From: Burkholderia sp. USMB20
GTDB taxonomy: Bacteria > Pseudomonadota > Gammaproteobacteria > Burkholderiales > Burkholderiaceae
Length of the DNA stretch: 64,000 nucleotides
Assembly (NCBI RefSeq): GCF_000949135.2
Contig: NZ_JTAN02000018.1
Coordinates: 421,127-485,126, forward strand
Reading direction: 5' to 3'
Positions 9,603 through 17,235 of the stretch are shown piece by piece (the stretch's first letter is position 1; the number at the start of each line of letters is the position of its first letter). The position numbers were made by a program, and so were the translations under genes. The notes under the pieces were generated by a model that saw only the letters and a program-made list of their open reading frames with translations, made no database searches and was not told where the DNA came from.

Positions 9603-10709
9603 TTATGCTTTAGAGGATTGCGCAGCGGAAGGTTCGGCGTGGTGGCCTGCGGCCGGGCTCGTCGGGCCCGCGCCGCCCGCGTCGTGTTCGCCGTCGCCGA
9701 GCGACACCGAATTGTCCGCCATCGCACGCGTGAGGCGCTCCAGCACGCCGTTTTTGACGGCATCATAACCCCGTTTGATCGCCCACTCAAACGCGTAGGC
9801 GTCGGCCGAACCGTGGCTTTTGATCACGAGGCTCTTCAGCCCCAGCAGCGCCGCGCCGTTGTACTGGCGGTGATCGACGCGCTTCTTGAAACGCATCAGC
9901 ACCGGCAGCGCGAGCAGCGCCATCAGCTTCGACATCAGCGACCGGCCGAACTCCTCGCGGATGATGTCGGACAGCATCTGCGCGAGCCCTTCGGACGTCT
10001 TCAGCGCGACGTTGCCGACGAAGCCGTCGCAGACGATCACGTCGACCGTGCCTTTGTAGATGTCGTTGCCTTCGACGTTGCCACGGAAATTCAGCGTGCT
10101 GGCGCGCAGCAGTTCGCCGGCGCGCTTGATGGTCTCGTTGCCCTTGATGACCTCTTCGCCGATGTTCAGCAGGCCGATCGTCGGACGCTCCTTGCCTTCG
10201 AGCGCGGCGACGAGCGCGTGCCCCATCTCCGCGAACTGCAGCAGGTGCTGCGGCTCGCAGTCGACGTTCGCGCCGAGGTCCAGCATCATCGTGTAGCCGG
10301 TCGGGTTCGGCAGCGCGAACGCGATCGCGGGCCGCTCGATGCCGGGCAGCGTCTTGAGCACATAACGGGAAACGGCCATCAGCGCGCCGGTGTTGCCGGC
10401 GGAAATACAGGCCTGGGCCGCGCCTTCCTTGACGTGGTTGAGCGCGACACGCATCGAAGAATCCTTCTTCTTGCGCAGCGCCACTTCGACAGGGTCGTCC
10501 ATCGCCACGACTTCGGTGGCGGGCACGATGGTCAGCGCGGGATCGTCGAGGGCTTTCAGCTTTTTCAGCTGAGCGCGGATCGCGCTTTCGATGCCGACGA
10601 GCATCAGGTGCGCATCGGGATGCGCGCGGACGAACTTGACTGCCGCGGGAACGGTCACGGACGGGCCGTGGTCGCCTCCCATGCAATCGATTGTGAGCTT
10701 TACGGTCAT
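9603..10709 (-). CDS. plsX: Phosphate acyltransferase PlsX
   Basis: Makes acyl-phosphate from acyl-ACP for phospholipid synthesis. The 368-residue protein begins [16 protein letters not shown], the glycine-rich start typical of PlsX. It lies between rpmF and fabH, an arrangement shared with E. coli. A double-sided hairpin separates it from rpmF. The last 30 residues (Gly/Ala/Pro/Ser-rich) form a low-complexity tail. Confidence 0.95.
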   Translation of the reverse strand: MTVKLTIDCMGGDHGPSVTVPAAVKFVRAHPDAHLMLVGIESAIRAQLKKLKALDDPALTIVPATEVVAMDDPVEVALRKKKDSSMRVALNHVKEGAAQACISAGNTGALMAVSRYVLKTLPGIERPAIAFALPNPTGYTMMLDLGANVDCEPQHLLQFAEMGHALVAALEGKERPTIGLLNIGEEVIKGNETIKRAGELLRASTLNFRGNVEGNDIYKGTVDVIVCDGFVGNVALKTSEGLAQMLSDIIREEFGRSLMSKLMALLALPVLMRFKKRVDHRQYNGAALLGLKSLVIKSHGSADAYAFEWAIKRGYDAVKNGVLERLTRAMADNSVSLGDGEHDAGGAGPTSPAAGHHAEPSAAQSSKA

Positions 10710-10732
10710 GGAATGCGACGAATTTCAGGCAC

Positions 10733-10762
10733 AAAAAAGCGGCAGTTGAATGCCGCCTTTTT
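10733..10762. terminator. Bidirectional-looking hairpin between rpmF and plsX
   Basis: GCGGCA (10739-10744) and TGCCGC (10751-10756) form a 6-bp stem with a 6-nt loop. It is flanked by six A on the left and five T on the right, so U-tracts exist in both directions. On the minus strand it would attenuate transcription from rpmF into plsX. Confidence 0.65.
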
Positions 10763-10838
10763 GTTGCGCCAGGAAAGTGTCAAGCGAACCAGTTGTCACG
10801 CGAACGGCGATCGTAGCGCGCAACGCGTGACTTGACGC

Positions 10839-11018
10839 TTAGTCGTTCTTCGTCTTGACGACTTTCTTGCCGCGATAGTAGCCGTTCGGGCTGACGTGGT
10901 GACGCAGGTGCACTTCACCCGTGCTCGGCTCGACTGCCAGCGGCGCTGCCGTCAGGAAATCGTGCGAACGATGCATGCCGCGCTTCGACGGCGACTTCTT
11001 GTTTTGCTGGACTGCCAT
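10839..11018 (-). CDS. rpmF: Large ribosomal subunit protein L32
   Basis: A 59-residue basic protein beginning [20 protein letters not shown] and ending KKVVKTKND, which is a full-length L32. The typical zinc cysteines of many bacterial L32 proteins are absent, as in other proteobacterial 'C-minus' forms. AGGAG lies 8 bp before the ATG. It is preceded by the DUF177 gene and followed by plsX, the classic yceD-rpmF-plsX order. Confidence 0.96.
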
Positions 11019-11116
11019 GACTAACTCCTAAATAATTTTCCGGATTCTAACACAGCCCGATCCGGCGCTTAACTACCCTGGCCCAAAGCCCTTACGCCTT
11101 CCCGCGCCACAACTGC

Positions 11117-11752
11117 TTAGTGTTTCTTGCTGCCGTCCCCGTCCTTCTTCAGCGCTTCCAGCGCTGCGAACGGATTCGGCCGTTTGCCTTCGTCCTCGTC
11201 TTCGGCGGACTCGTCGTCCGCGTCTTCCGAAGGACCGCTCGCACCCGACACGAGGCTTTCGTGAACTGCCGGGCAAACCTCGTGCTTGGGCACGAGCGGC
11301 AACGAAAGCAGCAATTCCTCTTCGATCAAGTCGACGAGATCGAACTGGCGTGAGCCCACGATCACATCGGCTTCATCGTCGTCGAGCGGAAATTCTTCAG
11401 CTTCTTCTTCGGTCGCAACGACCCGGTACGTCATGTCGACGTCGAACGTCTGGTCGTACGGGGTCATGCAGCGCTGACACGTGAGCCACGCATGGCCGTG
11501 CACCGCGAGGCGCAGATACGGCTGCTGCCCATCGGCGCCGTCGTCCTGCAACTCTTTCTGGGTGAACCCTTCGGCCTGCCACGTGAAGACCGTGTCGCGA
11601 TCGGGCGCGTCCGCCGGCACTTCGTTCAGCATGCGCGGCAGTTGCGACAGGCGCACGGCACCCGCTGCCTGCCGCCCGCTGCGGGCGAATTCGAACAGGT
11701 CGACCGCGTGCGGATCAAGCGCTGCCGCAGGCTTGCCAGAAGAAGTGTTCAT
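11117..11752 (-). CDS. yceD: DUF177 / YceD family protein
   Basis: A 211-residue protein of the YceD (Duf177) family. It carries the family-type cysteine pair in LTCQRCMTPYDQTF (mid-protein) and a second region HEVCPAVHE, followed by a highly acidic stretch and a short basic tail ending in KKH. Members are found next to rpmF and are implicated in 23S rRNA and ribosome accumulation in plants and bacteria; the function here is inferred. It is the first gene of the minus-strand cluster and is divergent from maf across 265 bp. Confidence 0.85.
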   Translation of the reverse strand: MNTSSGKPAAALDPHAVDLFEFARSGRQAAGAVRLSQLPRMLNEVPADAPDRDTVFTWQAEGFTQKELQDDGADGQQPYLRLAVHGHAWLTCQRCMTPYDQTFDVDMTYRVVATEEEAEEFPLDDDEADVIVGSRQFDLVDLIEEELLLSLPLVPKHEVCPAVHESLVSGASGPSEDADDESAEDEDEGKRPNPFAALEALKKDGDGSKKH

Positions 11753-12017
11753 GTTGCGCTCCTGCCTACAGGCTGACTTGCGGGATCCGGCTTGCTGGCG
11801 CTGCTCACCTGGCGCCGCCCACGTGCGCGATCTACGCCGCGTACGCCTCGCACGATTACGTACTTTACTTCCGAAGACCCGGCAGGCGCCACCACTGCGG
11901 AAAGCCTGCCGACGAAAAGCGGGAAAGCATACCTGTTTTACCTTTTGCGGTCAATCACTTATGCTTGCGCCCTTGCAACACCGCGCCACACCCGACGACT
12001 CACCGACCCAACCGACC

Positions 12018-12650
12018 ATGCCGGATACCGTTTGCCGCCCGCCGCGGCTGATTCTCGCCTCCAGTTCCCGCTACCGCCGCGCGCTCCTCGAGCGCCTCGG
12101 CCTGCCGTTCGACGTCGTGTCGCCCGACCTCGACGAAACCCCGCTCGCGGACGAAGCGCCGGCCGCGACCGCGCTGCGCCTCGCCGGTGCGAAGGCGCGC
12201 GCGGTCGCCGCGACGATCGACGCACCGGACGGCGTGCTCGTGATCGGGTCGGACCAGGTCGCGACCTTCGACGGCCACCAGATCGGCAAGCCCGGCACGC
12301 ACGAGCGCGCGCTCGCGCAGCTGCTGTCGATGCAGGGCCGCGACGTCGAATTCCACAGCGCGCTCAGCCTTTACGACAGCCGCACCGGCGAAACGCAGAG
12401 CGAGGACGTCGTCACGCACGTGCGCTTTCGCTCGCTGCCCGAAGCCGAACTCGATGCGTACCTGCGCGCGGAAACGCCGTACGACGTCGCCGGCAGCGCG
12501 AAGTCCGAAGGGCTCGGCATCGCGCTGCTGGATGCCATCGACTCCGACGACCCGACGGCGCTCGTCGGCCTGCCGCTGATCGCGCTCACGCGGATGCTGC
12601 GCGCCGTCGGTTATCCGCTGTTCGCCGCACCCCAAGGAGACCGCGCATGA
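12018..12650 (+). CDS. yceF: Maf-family nucleotide pyrophosphatase, YceF type
   Basis: A 210-residue Maf protein that hydrolyses non-canonical nucleoside triphosphates. The segments LILASSSRYRRALLERLG, GSDQV and AGSAKSEGLGIALLDAI follow E. coli YceF, which prefers 7-methyl-GTP, more closely than YhdE, which prefers dTTP/UTP. The start at 12018 gives the usual N-terminus; an in-frame ATG at 11961 would add 19 residues and neither has a clear Shine-Dalgarno. It overlaps the following methyltransferase gene by 4 bp. Confidence 0.88.
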   Translation: MPDTVCRPPRLILASSSRYRRALLERLGLPFDVVSPDLDETPLADEAPAATALRLAGAKARAVAATIDAPDGVLVIGSDQVATFDGHQIGKPGTHERALAQLLSMQGRDVEFHSALSLYDSRTGETQSEDVVTHVRFRSLPEAELDAYLRAETPYDVAGSAKSEGLGIALLDAIDSDDPTALVGLPLIALTRMLRAVGYPLFAAPQGDRA

Positions 12651-13369
12651 CCGCCGGCACGCTCTATCTCGTCCCGAACACGCTCGGCGAGGGCGACGCA
12701 TCGATGCTCGCCGCCGTGCTGCCCGCCGCCGTGCAGGCGCGCGCCGGCACACTCGGCTATTACATCGGCGAAAACGCGAAAACGACCCGCGCGTTCCTGA
12801 AGAAGATCGGCACGACGCGGCCGATCCAGGAAATCGAGATCAGCGAGCTGAACGTCAATACGCCGGCCGGCGCCATCGACCGGCTGCTCGCGCCCATACT
12901 GGCCGGCGCGGACGCCGGCCTCGTGTCGGAGGCCGGCTGCCCGGCCGTCGCCGATCCGGGCGCACTGCTGGTGCGCCGCGCGCACGAACGCGGCGTGAAG
13001 GTCGTGCCGCTCGTCGGGCCGAGTTCGATCCTGCTCGCGTTGATGGCGTCGGGCCTGAACGGCCAGAGTTTCGCGTTCAACGGCTACCTGCCGGTCGACG
13101 CGGCCGCGCGTGCGAAGCGCTTGCGTGAACTTGAGCAACTGTCACGCAAGGCGCGCCAGACGCAGATCTTCATCGAGACGCCGTACCGGAACCAGGCGAT
13201 GCTGGATACGCTGATCGCGACCTGCGCGCCGTCGACGCAGATCTGCGTCGCGGCCGACCTGACCCTCGAGACCGAGACGATCGCCAGCCGCTCCGTGGCG
13301 GACTGGAAAAAGACGCCTCCGCCGAATCTGCAGAAGCGCCCCGCCATCTTCCTGCTGCTCGCGAACTAA
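12647..13369 (+). CDS. RsmI-like tetrapyrrole-methylase-fold SAM methyltransferase
   Basis: A 240-residue TP-methylase-fold protein related to the 16S rRNA 2'-O-methyltransferase RsmI. It has the start GTLYLVPNTLGEGD and the central segments VSEAGCPAVADPG and LVGPSSILLALMASGLNGQ that form the SAM site. It is shorter than RsmI (about 280) and lacks the C-terminal helix-turn-helix extension, so it is probably a paralogue; its substrate is unknown. AAGGAGA precedes the ATG, which overlaps the maf stop (ATGA). Confidence 0.82.
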   Translation: MTAGTLYLVPNTLGEGDASMLAAVLPAAVQARAGTLGYYIGENAKTTRAFLKKIGTTRPIQEIEISELNVNTPAGAIDRLLAPILAGADAGLVSEAGCPAVADPGALLVRRAHERGVKVVPLVGPSSILLALMASGLNGQSFAFNGYLPVDAAARAKRLRELEQLSRKARQTQIFIETPYRNQAMLDTLIATCAPSTQICVAADLTLETETIASRSVADWKKTPPPNLQKRPAIFLLLAN

Positions 13370-13432
13370 AGCCGGCGGTCGCGCGACCCGGGGCGCCCTG
13401 CCCCGTTCGCCGCGGCGCCGGCCGGCCGCCGC

Positions 13433-14425
13433 TCAGCGCAGGCTGAACGACGTGCCGCCCGCGGTGAGCGCCTTCATCGCGGCACCGCCGACCGCCGCGC
13501 CGAACTTGCGCGCGACGCGGTTCGTCAGGCTTTCCTTCACCGTATAGTCGACGAGATCCGGCGCCTTCAGCACGTCGCGCGCGACCGTGTCGGTCGTGCC
13601 GTAGCCGTCGGCGAGCCCGAGCTCGACGCTCTTTTCGCCGGTCCAGAACAGGCCCGAGAACATGTCGGGCGTTTCGTGCAGCCGCTTGCCGCGGCCGTCC
13701 TTCACGGCCTTGATGAACTGCGCATGAACCTGGTCGAGCAGCGCCTGCGCGTGGGCATCCATCTTCGGCGTCTCGGGCGAGAACGGGTCGTAGAAGCCCT
13801 TGTTTTCGCCCGACGTATGCAGGCGGCGATCGACGCCGAGCTTGCCCATCAGGCCCGTGAAGCCGAACCCGTCCATCAGCACGCCGATCGAGCCGACGAT
13901 GCTCGCCTTGTCGACGAAGATCTTGTCGGCGGCGGACGCAATGTAATAACCGCCCGATGCGCACATGTCGGTCACGACGACGTACAACGGCTTGTCCGGA
14001 TACTTCTTGCGCAGCCGGCGGATCTCGTCGTAGACCATCCCGGCCTGCACCGGGCTGCCGCCCGGGCTGTTGATCCGCAGCACGACGCCGGCCGTGCCGC
14101 TGTCGTCGAAAGCGGTATCCAGCGCCGTGTTGATGTCGTCGGCGTTCGCGTTGGTGCCCGCCGCGATCTCGCCGTCGATCGTCACGAGCGCCGTGTGGCG
14201 CCCGCTCGCCGAGAATTTCGAGTCGCTCGAGAAATCGATCAGCGCGAACGCGAGCAGCACGAACACGCCGAGGAACGCGAAGCGGAAGAAGATCTTCCAG
14301 CGCCGCGCGGCGCGCTGTTCCTTGACGGCCGCAAGCGCGATCCGCTCGAGCGCCGCGCGCTCCCAGTTCGGTTCGCGGCTGTCGGGACGGGACGAGGAAT
14401 CAGGAAGGTTCGGTTGGTCGGCCAT
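13433..14425 (-). CDS. sppA: S49 family signal-peptide-peptidase-like protease
   Basis: A 330-residue membrane-anchored protease. One transmembrane helix lies at about 46-65; the soluble domain faces the periplasm. The Ser/Lys dyad appears to be S157 (CASGGYYIA) and K209 (GENKGFYDPF). It resembles the short, one-domain SppA rather than the tandem-domain E. coli form. It degrades leftover signal peptides or quality-control substrates. It is the last gene of the rluC-gph-Rieske operon, 12 bp after the Rieske stop. Confidence 0.88.
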   Translation of the reverse strand: MADQPNLPDSSSRPDSREPNWERAALERIALAAVKEQRAARRWKIFFRFAFLGVFVLLAFALIDFSSDSKFSASGRHTALVTIDGEIAAGTNANADDINTALDTAFDDSGTAGVVLRINSPGGSPVQAGMVYDEIRRLRKKYPDKPLYVVVTDMCASGGYYIASAADKIFVDKASIVGSIGVLMDGFGFTGLMGKLGVDRRLHTSGENKGFYDPFSPETPKMDAHAQALLDQVHAQFIKAVKDGRGKRLHETPDMFSGLFWTGEKSVELGLADGYGTTDTVARDVLKAPDLVDYTVKESLTNRVARKFGAAVGGAAMKALTAGGTSFSLR

Positions 14426-14437
14426 GCAGTGGTGTCG

Positions 14438-14845
14438 TCAGTCGGTCGTGGCGGGAGGGGGAGCGGCGGGACCCAGGTCGGCATCCGGTACCCAGAATAC
14501 CGCACGCCCGTCCGGCGTGTCGCGCTCGTCGACCTCGACCGGCCGCAGGCGGCCGCCGCGGCACGGGCCGCCGACGCACTTGCCGGTATCCGGCGCGTAG
14601 ATCGCGCCGTGCGTCGCGCACATCAGGTACAGGCCCGACGACTCGAAGAACTGCCCTTCGGCCCAGTCGAGCTCCATCGGCACGTGCGCGCAGCGGTTCA
14701 GGTAGCCGTATGCACGGCCTTCGTAGCGCACGAAGAACACGACCGCCTGCTCGCCGCGCAGCGTCGCATCGACGCGCACGCCGGCACCGCCGTCGGCCAG
14801 CGCGTCCGATGCGCACACGCGCACGGCATCCGGCGCCGCGCTCAT
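14438..14845 (-). CDS. Rieske [2Fe-2S] domain protein
   Basis: A 135-residue single-domain Rieske protein. Cluster ligands are C52 and H54 (RCAHVP) and C76 and H79 (MCATHG). There is no signal peptide or membrane helix, so it is a soluble electron carrier or a stand-alone ferredoxin component of unknown partner. I chose the ATG at 14845 because it overlaps the upstream gph stop codon (ATGA); the ATG at 14863 would add six residues. The same gene is found between gph and sppA in related genomes as I recall. Confidence 0.85.
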   Translation of the reverse strand: MSAAPDAVRVCASDALADGGAGVRVDATLRGEQAVVFFVRYEGRAYGYLNRCAHVPMELDWAEGQFFESSGLYLMCATHGAIYAPDTGKCVGGPCRGGRLRPVEVDERDTPDGRAVFWVPDADLGPAAPPPATTD

Positions 14846-15501
14846 GCGTGCTCCCGCAGCCACGCGGCCAGTGCGCCGACGTCCGGCGCGACGAAGCGCG
14901 GTGTCAACGCGGCCAGCGCATCGGCCGTGTGCGCGCCGTACGCGACGCCGATGCCGGCCGCCCCCGCACTCGCGGCCATCTGCAGGTCGTGCGTGGTGTC
15001 GCCGATCATCACGGTACGCGCGAGATCCTGCCCCAATTCACGGGTCAGTTCGTGCAGCATTGCCGGATGCGGCTTCGAGAACGTTTCGTCGGCGCAGCGC
15101 GTCGCATCGAACAGGCTCGTGAGCTTCGACTGGTCGAGCACGCGGTTCAGCCCGACCCTGCCCTTGCCGGTCGCGACCGCGAGCAGGTAGCCGGTATCGC
15201 GCAATTCCGCGAGCAGTTCGCGCACGCCGGCGAACAGCTCGATGCGCTGATCGTCCAGGAGGTAGTGATAGCGGTAGCGTTCGGCCAGCCGCGGATAGTC
15301 GGACGGATCGAGGGTCGGAGCAGTAATCTGCAGTGCATCGCGCAGGCCGAGGCCGATGACGTAGCGGGACGCCTCGTCCGACGGCGTGGGCAGGCCGAGA
15401 TCACGGCAGGCGGCCTGGATACTGTGCGCGATGTGCGCAGTCGAATCCATCAGCGTGCCGTCCCAGTCGAAGACGATCAGATCAAATTGCTGTCGGGCCA
15501 T
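14842..15501 (-). CDS. HAD-IA hydrolase, phosphoglycolate-phosphatase-like
   Basis: A 219-residue HAD phosphatase. Motif I is DWDGTLMDS with D12 and D14. Motif II is ATGKGR, with the conserved threonine, and motif IV is IGDTTHD. The helical cap follows motif I. The ATG at 15501 was chosen because the N-terminus then begins MARQQFDLIVFDWDGT; the upstream frame is open but non-conserved. It lies 5 bp after rluC and overlaps the Rieske gene. Substrate is uncertain, with phosphoglycolate or another small phosphate ester possible. Confidence 0.85.
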   Translation of the reverse strand: MARQQFDLIVFDWDGTLMDSTAHIAHSIQAACRDLGLPTPSDEASRYVIGLGLRDALQITAPTLDPSDYPRLAERYRYHYLLDDQRIELFAGVRELLAELRDTGYLLAVATGKGRVGLNRVLDQSKLTSLFDATRCADETFSKPHPAMLHELTRELGQDLARTVMIGDTTHDLQMAASAGAAGIGVAYGAHTADALAALTPRFVAPDVGALAAWLREHA

Positions 15502-15506
15502 GCGAG

Positions 15507-16511
15507 TCAGGCGGTATCGCGCAGAGCGCTGAGTTGATCGAGGAAGCGCCGGCATTCGTCCGGCAGCGGCGCATCGAACTGCAGCGCCTCGCCGGTCAGC
15601 GGATGCGCGAGCTTGAGCCGGTGCGCATGCAGGAACATCCGCTTGAGCGACGGTTGCGCGTTCGCGCGCGCCAGCGCCTTGTTCAGTGCGAAATCGCCAT
15701 ACTTGGCGTCGCCGGCGATCGGCAGGCCGAGATGCGCGAGGTGCACCCGGATCTGATGGGTCCGACCCGTTTTGAGTTCCGCTTCAACCAGCGCGTAGTC
15801 CGGCCAGCGCTCGATCAGGTTGAACACCGTGTGCGACGGCAGGCCATCGTCCTGTACGCGCACGCGCCGCTCCCCTTCCGGGGTCGAATACTTGAACAGC
15901 GGGACCTTCACCACGCGACGGCGGCCCCAGTCGGGCTGCCATTCGCCGTGTCCGCACGCGAAGTAGCGCTTGTCCATCCGGTTCTCGCGGATCTGCTCGT
16001 GCAGGCCGACGAGCGCCGTGCGCTTCTTCGCGAGCATCAGGATCCCGGAGGTCTCGCGGTCGAGCCGGTGCACGAGTTCGAGGAATTTCGCGCGCGGGCG
16101 GGCCTGGCGCATCTGCTCGATCACGCCGAACGCGACGCCGCTGCCGCCGTGCACGGCGACGCCGGCCGGCTTGTTGATGACGAGCAGCGCGTCGTCTTCG
16201 TACAGCACCTCGAACTGCGCGGGCGGCACGATCGGCGTGTCGGCACGCGCGAGGTCGGCCGCCGCCACCCGCACGGGCGGCACGCGGACGAGGTCGCCGA
16301 ACGCGAGACGGTACTGGGCGTCGACCCGACCCTTGTTCACGCGGACTTCGCCGCTGCGCAGGATCCGGTAAATATGGCTTTTGGGCACGCCTTTACAGAC
16401 GCGCAACAGGAAGTTGTCGATCCGCTGACCGGCCGAGTTTTCGTCGATCTGGATCATCGATACCTGGCCGCTTGCGACTGAATTCTGGGATATTTTGCCT
16501 AACTCATTCAT
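15507..16511 (-). CDS. rluC: 23S rRNA pseudouridine synthase RluC
   Basis: A 334-residue RluA-family synthase expected to modify 23S rRNA positions 955/2504/2580. It has an N-terminal S4 RNA-binding domain (about 28-90) and the catalytic D151 in HRLDRETSGILML. The first methionine gives 334 residues; an in-frame ATG at residue 19 (MIQIDENSAG) is an alternative start. It is divergent from rne, the classic rluC/rne arrangement of proteobacteria. Confidence 0.93.
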   Translation of the reverse strand: MNELGKISQNSVASGQVSMIQIDENSAGQRIDNFLLRVCKGVPKSHIYRILRSGEVRVNKGRVDAQYRLAFGDLVRVPPVRVAAADLARADTPIVPPAQFEVLYEDDALLVINKPAGVAVHGGSGVAFGVIEQMRQARPRAKFLELVHRLDRETSGILMLAKKRTALVGLHEQIRENRMDKRYFACGHGEWQPDWGRRRVVKVPLFKYSTPEGERRVRVQDDGLPSHTVFNLIERWPDYALVEAELKTGRTHQIRVHLAHLGLPIAGDAKYGDFALNKALARANAQPSLKRMFLHAHRLKLAHPLTGEALQFDAPLPDECRRFLDQLSALRDTA

Positions 16512-17235
16512 ACTGAATATAATTTTGCCCAGCCTGACGTTGAGGGTGGCCTGACAGGCCGGTCCCGACGGAATCGGGCAAGGCGCAAGCGCAAACCGTT
16601 ATTTTACTTGCGCCGGGGGTCTGCTGCTCGCCCCTAATCAAAGAGATGCAGCAAGTTGCACGCACGGCGCCGGCCGTCGGCAAGGATCGCGCCCACAGGC
16701 GGATTCGGTCGACCAGGCGCCGCGGTAACGGAAAGTTGGTTGAAAAGAATTTGATCGGCAGCCCGACGGCGCGAGGTGCGTCCGCAGGCTGCCGGTTGCG
16801 AAAATTACGGCGTTGCGCCCGATTTGGCCCCGCGAAGCGTGCGGGGCTTGGCGACGTCAAACCAGGGAAGTACACCCCAGGCGGGAAAGTCGGGCTGGAT
16901 TCGATACTCCCCGCTGCGGCCCAAGCCGCAGCATCTGCCGCCCGTCGGCGCGCGCGACGCATTGCGCGCGCCCCGTGGCAGTGCCCCGGTCTCAGGCTTA
17001 GCGCGCTTTCGCAGCGTGCGGTGTGTGGACGCCGTGCTTTGAAGCCGTGTTCGCAGGTGCCCTATGGCCGCCGGCCCCGTCTTTCGGGCCCAAGCGCCTC
17101 TTCAGGCAATTCTCCCCGCCATCCTTCCCGCTCCAGCGTGCTTGTGACAACACAACAAGGCGCGGCCTGCCGTCGTTCCCGCCCTCGCGACTGACAACCG
17201 CGAGGCGCCGGCAGCAGAGCCGCCTGGAGTCGTTC
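16512..17235. other. rluC-rne intergenic region, 724 bp
   Basis: No credible coding sequence. It must hold the rluC promoter on the left and the rne promoter and leader on the right. A TATATT hexamer lies 6 bp before the rluC ATG. Local inverted repeats include GGCCTG-A-CAGGCC (16548-16560) and GGCCCCGTC-TTTC-GGGCC near 17072-17091. In enterobacteria RNase E autoregulates through structures in a several-hundred-base rne leader; a comparable leader would fit the length here. I could not assign a sigma-70 promoter with good spacing. Confidence 0.5.
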
